Shown here: positions 62,078 through 64,000 of the stretch, piece after piece | Position numbering within the stretch: the first letter of the stretch is position 1 | How the letters are laid out: every line of letters begins with the position of its first letter | Assembly (NCBI GenBank): GCA_001749745.1 | Contig: JWTM01000532.1 | Span: 415,001-479,000, forward strand | Direction: 5' to 3' | Length of the DNA: 64,000 nucleotides | Source: Candidatus Marispirochaeta associata | Lineage (GTDB): Bacteria; Spirochaetota; Spirochaetia; JC444; Marispirochaetaceae | Program-made: the position numbers and the translations under genes | The notes under the pieces: model-generated | Database searches by the model: none | What the model was told of the DNA's origin: nothing | What the model saw: the letters and a program-made list of their open reading frames with translations, nothing else

Positions 62078-62347
62078 TTATGCATCCTTGCGATGCGCGA
62101 TATCGATTATATAAATAATGATTTCACTTTCTTGAACGGTATAGAAGAATCGGTAGTCGCCTATTCGATAGCGATAGAACACACTGTACTCGCCTTTTAA
62201 TCTCTTGATGTTCGGACCAAAATGTGGATTGCGTTTAATTAGCGGATAAACATATTCTGTGATCTTTTTGTACAGCTTTTTGAACGGTGGCTTCTCAATC
62301 TTCTTTTGGAAGCCTTCCGTTTCAGCAATTCTGTAATCAGCCGACAA
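62078..62347 (-). CDS. RelE/ParE-superfamily toxin
   Basis: 89 residues with a TTG start that overlaps the antitoxin stop by 11 bases. The RelE-type core KKLYKKITEYVYPLIKRNP, IKRLKGEYSVFYRYRIGDYR and FFYTVQESEIIIYIIDIAHR is complete, and the basic and aromatic residues that act on ribosome-bound mRNA are in place. It appears intact, while its antitoxin gene upstream contains a stop codon. TTG start and overlap suggest translational coupling to the antitoxin. Confidence 0.88.
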   Translation of the reverse strand: MSADYRIAETEGFQKKIEKPPFKKLYKKITEYVYPLIKRNPHFGPNIKRLKGEYSVFYRYRIGDYRFFYTVQESEIIIYIIDIAHRKDA

Positions 62348-62579
62348 CTCGGTATTTCCCTTCTTCTATATCTTTTTTTCCTTGATCCAGAGCTGTTAAG
62401 ATTTCCTTGTTTTCCAAAATCTCATTCATCTCATTATCTGAAACAAAGCTTTCTTCAGTTAGAAAAGCGATTGTTGCATATTCAATAAAATTGGAGATGG
62501 AGCGTCTTTCACCTTCAGCCGCAGTTTTAAATAGCTTTTATGTATCATCATCAATGCGGATTATTATTGTTTTAGCCAT
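62337..62579 (-). pseudogene. Antitoxin gene interrupted by an in-frame stop
   Basis: From the ATG at 62579 (GAGGTG upstream) the frame reads MAKTIIIRIDDDT, then TAA (62540-62538). It continues in the same frame as KLFKTAAEGERRSISNFIEY and on to EGKYRVVG and a stop at 62337. The product would be an 80-residue ribbon-helix-helix antitoxin. A Tyr codon at the stop position (DTYKLFK) would restore it, so a single base change can explain the break. The rest of the frame is well preserved, implying a recent event. Confidence 0.85.
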
Positions 62580-62597
62580 CTCAGCACCTCAATTTCA

Positions 62598-62626
62598 ATT
62601 TCATTCTTTCTTATTCTATTCGTCAA
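62598..62626 (-). promoter_or_regulatory. Candidate promoter of the toxin-antitoxin genes
   Basis: Minus strand: TTGACG (62626-62621), a 17-base spacer and TGAAAT (62603-62598, 4 of 6 to consensus), about 20 bases before the antitoxin ATG. It appears intact. Confidence 0.4.
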
Positions 62627-62697
62627 CAACAAATCACATTTGAAGTATTTATGGATTTTATCTAATATGTCCACTTTTGAGTTCTAAAAAATGTTCT

Positions 62698-62740
62698 TTC
62701 CAACACATCGTTTACACTTTTCTAAGCACATCGTTTACAC
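62698..62740 (+). repeat. Left inverted repeat of the insertion sequence
   Basis: Begins TTCCAACACATCGTTTACAC. The word CACATCGTTTACAC occurs twice, at 62704-62717 and 62727-62740, 23 bases apart, about two helical turns. This looks like paired transposase-binding sites. Confidence 0.8.
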
Positions 62741-63916
62741 ATCTACTTCATGAGTATACACCATACTATCATGGATTTTCATCTCCTTCATATCTACATA
62801 TCCTAGAAGGAATTCATGGTAGTACATCCGATAGATTCCGTTGCCTAGCTCTTCCAAGCCAACATGTTTTCCTGCTAAGGCGGTTGAAACAAACAACCAG
62901 GTGTTTATATCCACGCGAATTGCACCATTTCTCGTGATGTATTTCACTTTGTAATCGTTCGGATATTCCCAGGAGATTATCTTTTCTGGGTACTCCCTAC
63001 TCGACTTCTGATGTACTGCGCTCGGTGTTCGCATGTCCAACGCTTCATGTGGTCTCAGCTCATTATACTCCTTCACAAACGTATTCAGCTTCCGCTGTTG
63101 TGGCTGTAGCGAATAGCCAGGAGGTTTTGTTGCTTCGGCCTTGAGCTCTCGGTGCATTCGTTCATGCCGACCATTCTGTTCCGGATGAGCAGGGTCAGAA
63201 TACACCGGTTTTATGCCCAGCTCCATAAACCAGGCACCCAGCTTCGACAATCGGCCCAGGGAGCGTACGTGAGCAAATGGAGCTCCATTGTCGGTGTGAA
63301 TCTGTTCCGGTAAACCATAATTTCTGAATACATCTATAAATACTGCTTTGGCGTTCTTTGCATTCGGAGCATGCATTCCTTTCGCTGTAAATACATATCT
63401 ACTATAACTGTCAGCTATCGTAAGCGGGTAACAGTATATCCTGTTACCCATTCGGAACTTACCCTTGAAGTCTGCACTCCACACTTCATTTGCTGCTAAA
63501 GGATCAAAAATGGGATAGCATGGCTCCGTTCGATGTCTCCTTCTTCGTTCCTGCACCATACCATTGCGCTTGAGTATCGCACTAATGGTGGAGGTTCCAG
63601 GTAACTTCATATCGGGAAACTTGTCTTCTAAGAGGACTTCCAACTTCGGCGCTCCCCAGCGTGGATGGCGTTTCCGTAGTTTCAGAATCTCTCGTTCTAT
63701 ACGTTCACTTGTTTTGTTATGAACTCGATGTGGGACTCGAGGGAGTTCATGTAAGCCTGAGAGACCAAGCAGTTCATACCGATGTATAAACTTATAGGCT
63801 GTCGGGCGGGATATCTCAAACATCTCAGACAAGGCCGTCACGGTATACTTCCGGCTCTTCCACAGGAGAATAAACTCTTCTTTCTGATCCATTACTGAAC
63901 TCTCCTTCCACGGCAT
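62735..63916 (-). CDS. IS481-family transposase
   Basis: 393 residues. A helix-turn-helix N-terminus (VTALSEMFEISRPTAYKFIH) precedes an rve integrase core with the DDE triad: Asp in WSADFKG, Asp in IHTDNGAPF and Glu in HPEQNGRHERMH. An AGGAGGAG site precedes the ATG at 63916; a second ATG 24 bases later also has an SD. The frame is intact, so the element may be active. Its last codons overlap the left inverted repeat. Confidence 0.95.
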   Translation of the reverse strand: MPWKESSVMDQKEEFILLWKSRKYTVTALSEMFEISRPTAYKFIHRYELLGLSGLHELPRVPHRVHNKTSERIEREILKLRKRHPRWGAPKLEVLLEDKFPDMKLPGTSTISAILKRNGMVQERRRRHRTEPCYPIFDPLAANEVWSADFKGKFRMGNRIYCYPLTIADSYSRYVFTAKGMHAPNAKNAKAVFIDVFRNYGLPEQIHTDNGAPFAHVRSLGRLSKLGAWFMELGIKPVYSDPAHPEQNGRHERMHRELKAEATKPPGYSLQPQQRKLNTFVKEYNELRPHEALDMRTPSAVHQKSSREYPEKIISWEYPNDYKVKYITRNGAIRVDINTWLFVSTALAGKHVGLEELGNGIYRMYYHEFLLGYVDMKEMKIHDSMVYTHEVDV

Positions 63917-63947
63917 AGACTCCTCCTGGAGTCATTTTAGTCGTTAA

Positions 63948-63994
63948 AGAGTGTAAAGGAAGTGCTTAGAGTTCTGTAAACGATGTGCCTGGAA
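63948..63994 (-). repeat. Right inverted repeat of the insertion sequence
   Basis: Read on the minus strand it starts TTCCAGGCACATCGTTTACA and continues with a second, degenerate copy (GCACTTCCTTTACAC). It matches the left end in the outer 20 bases apart from two or three positions, and the CTAAGCAC linker is also shared. Confidence 0.8.
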
Positions 63995-64000
63995 TATACC

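Larger units (their letters stand above)
62698..63994. mobile_element. IS481-like insertion sequence
   Basis: About 1.3 kb, containing one transposase gene and bounded by imperfect inverted repeats (62698-62740 and 63948-63994). Each end holds two spaced copies of a CACATCGTTTACAC-type word. The outer limits are approximate: no target-site duplication could be seen because the right end is 6 bases from the end of the window. Confidence 0.85.

Overview
The window looks like a chromosomal segment of a spirochaete (phylum Spirochaetota, probably a free-living Spirochaetaceae-type organism with fairly high GC). The basis is gene content and order. dnaG-rpoD is followed by a C4 zinc-ribbon coiled-coil gene, rnpB, a TPR gene, mreBCD, mrdA and rodA. 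There are also many TPR or signal-peptide proteins, a DUF2225 protein, and c-di-AMP genes (cdaA, cdaR) next to folP and acpS. The species cannot be named from the sequence alone.

Layout. Positions 1-12632 (+) carry the end of primase, the housekeeping sigma factor, RNase P RNA, the rod-shape and elongation cluster and a large radical-SAM protein. Positions 12574-39401 (-) are a long, tightly packed housekeeping block: mazG, a CHASE2 adenylate cyclase, a sigma-54 activator, rpsA-cmk-rluB-scpB-scpA, folK-recA, dtd, an envelope/TPR trio, rpe, a PASTA protein, fmt-def-priA, a family-4-like uracil-DNA glycosylase, truA, DUF2225, acpS, cdaR, cdaA and folP. Positions 39479-47254 (+) hold hisD-folC-hisC, a macro-domain protein, an NFACT protein, an AMMECR1 protein and a membrane protein that resembles a dead kinase. 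Positions 47273-52919 (-) hold miaA, rpoZ, a cytidylate-kinase-like protein, yicC, murC, a carboxymuconolactone-decarboxylase-fold protein and an unusual cysteinyl-tRNA-synthetase-like protein.

From about 53 kb the window becomes accessory. A sugar-type ABC importer with a RbsD/FucU protein (- strand) diverges from a creatinase-like M24 protein, a LacI-type regulator and a TIM-barrel isomerase/epimerase (+ strand). This reads as one regulated uptake and catabolic locus of unknown substrate. It is followed by a decaying toxin-antitoxin region and an IS481-like insertion sequence at the right edge.

The most interesting points are these: (i) the divergent locus with a metal-ligand-deficient M24 protein; (ii) a CysRS-like protein whose cysteine-recognising zinc site is altered; (iii) a textbook terminator hairpin after rpoZ that contains the only plausible start region of miaA; (iv) a RelE-like toxin gene whose antitoxin has an in-frame stop, beside the fossil of a second antitoxin; (v) -10 boxes lying exactly 8 nt upstream of the start codons of both folP and murC, suggesting leaderless transcripts.
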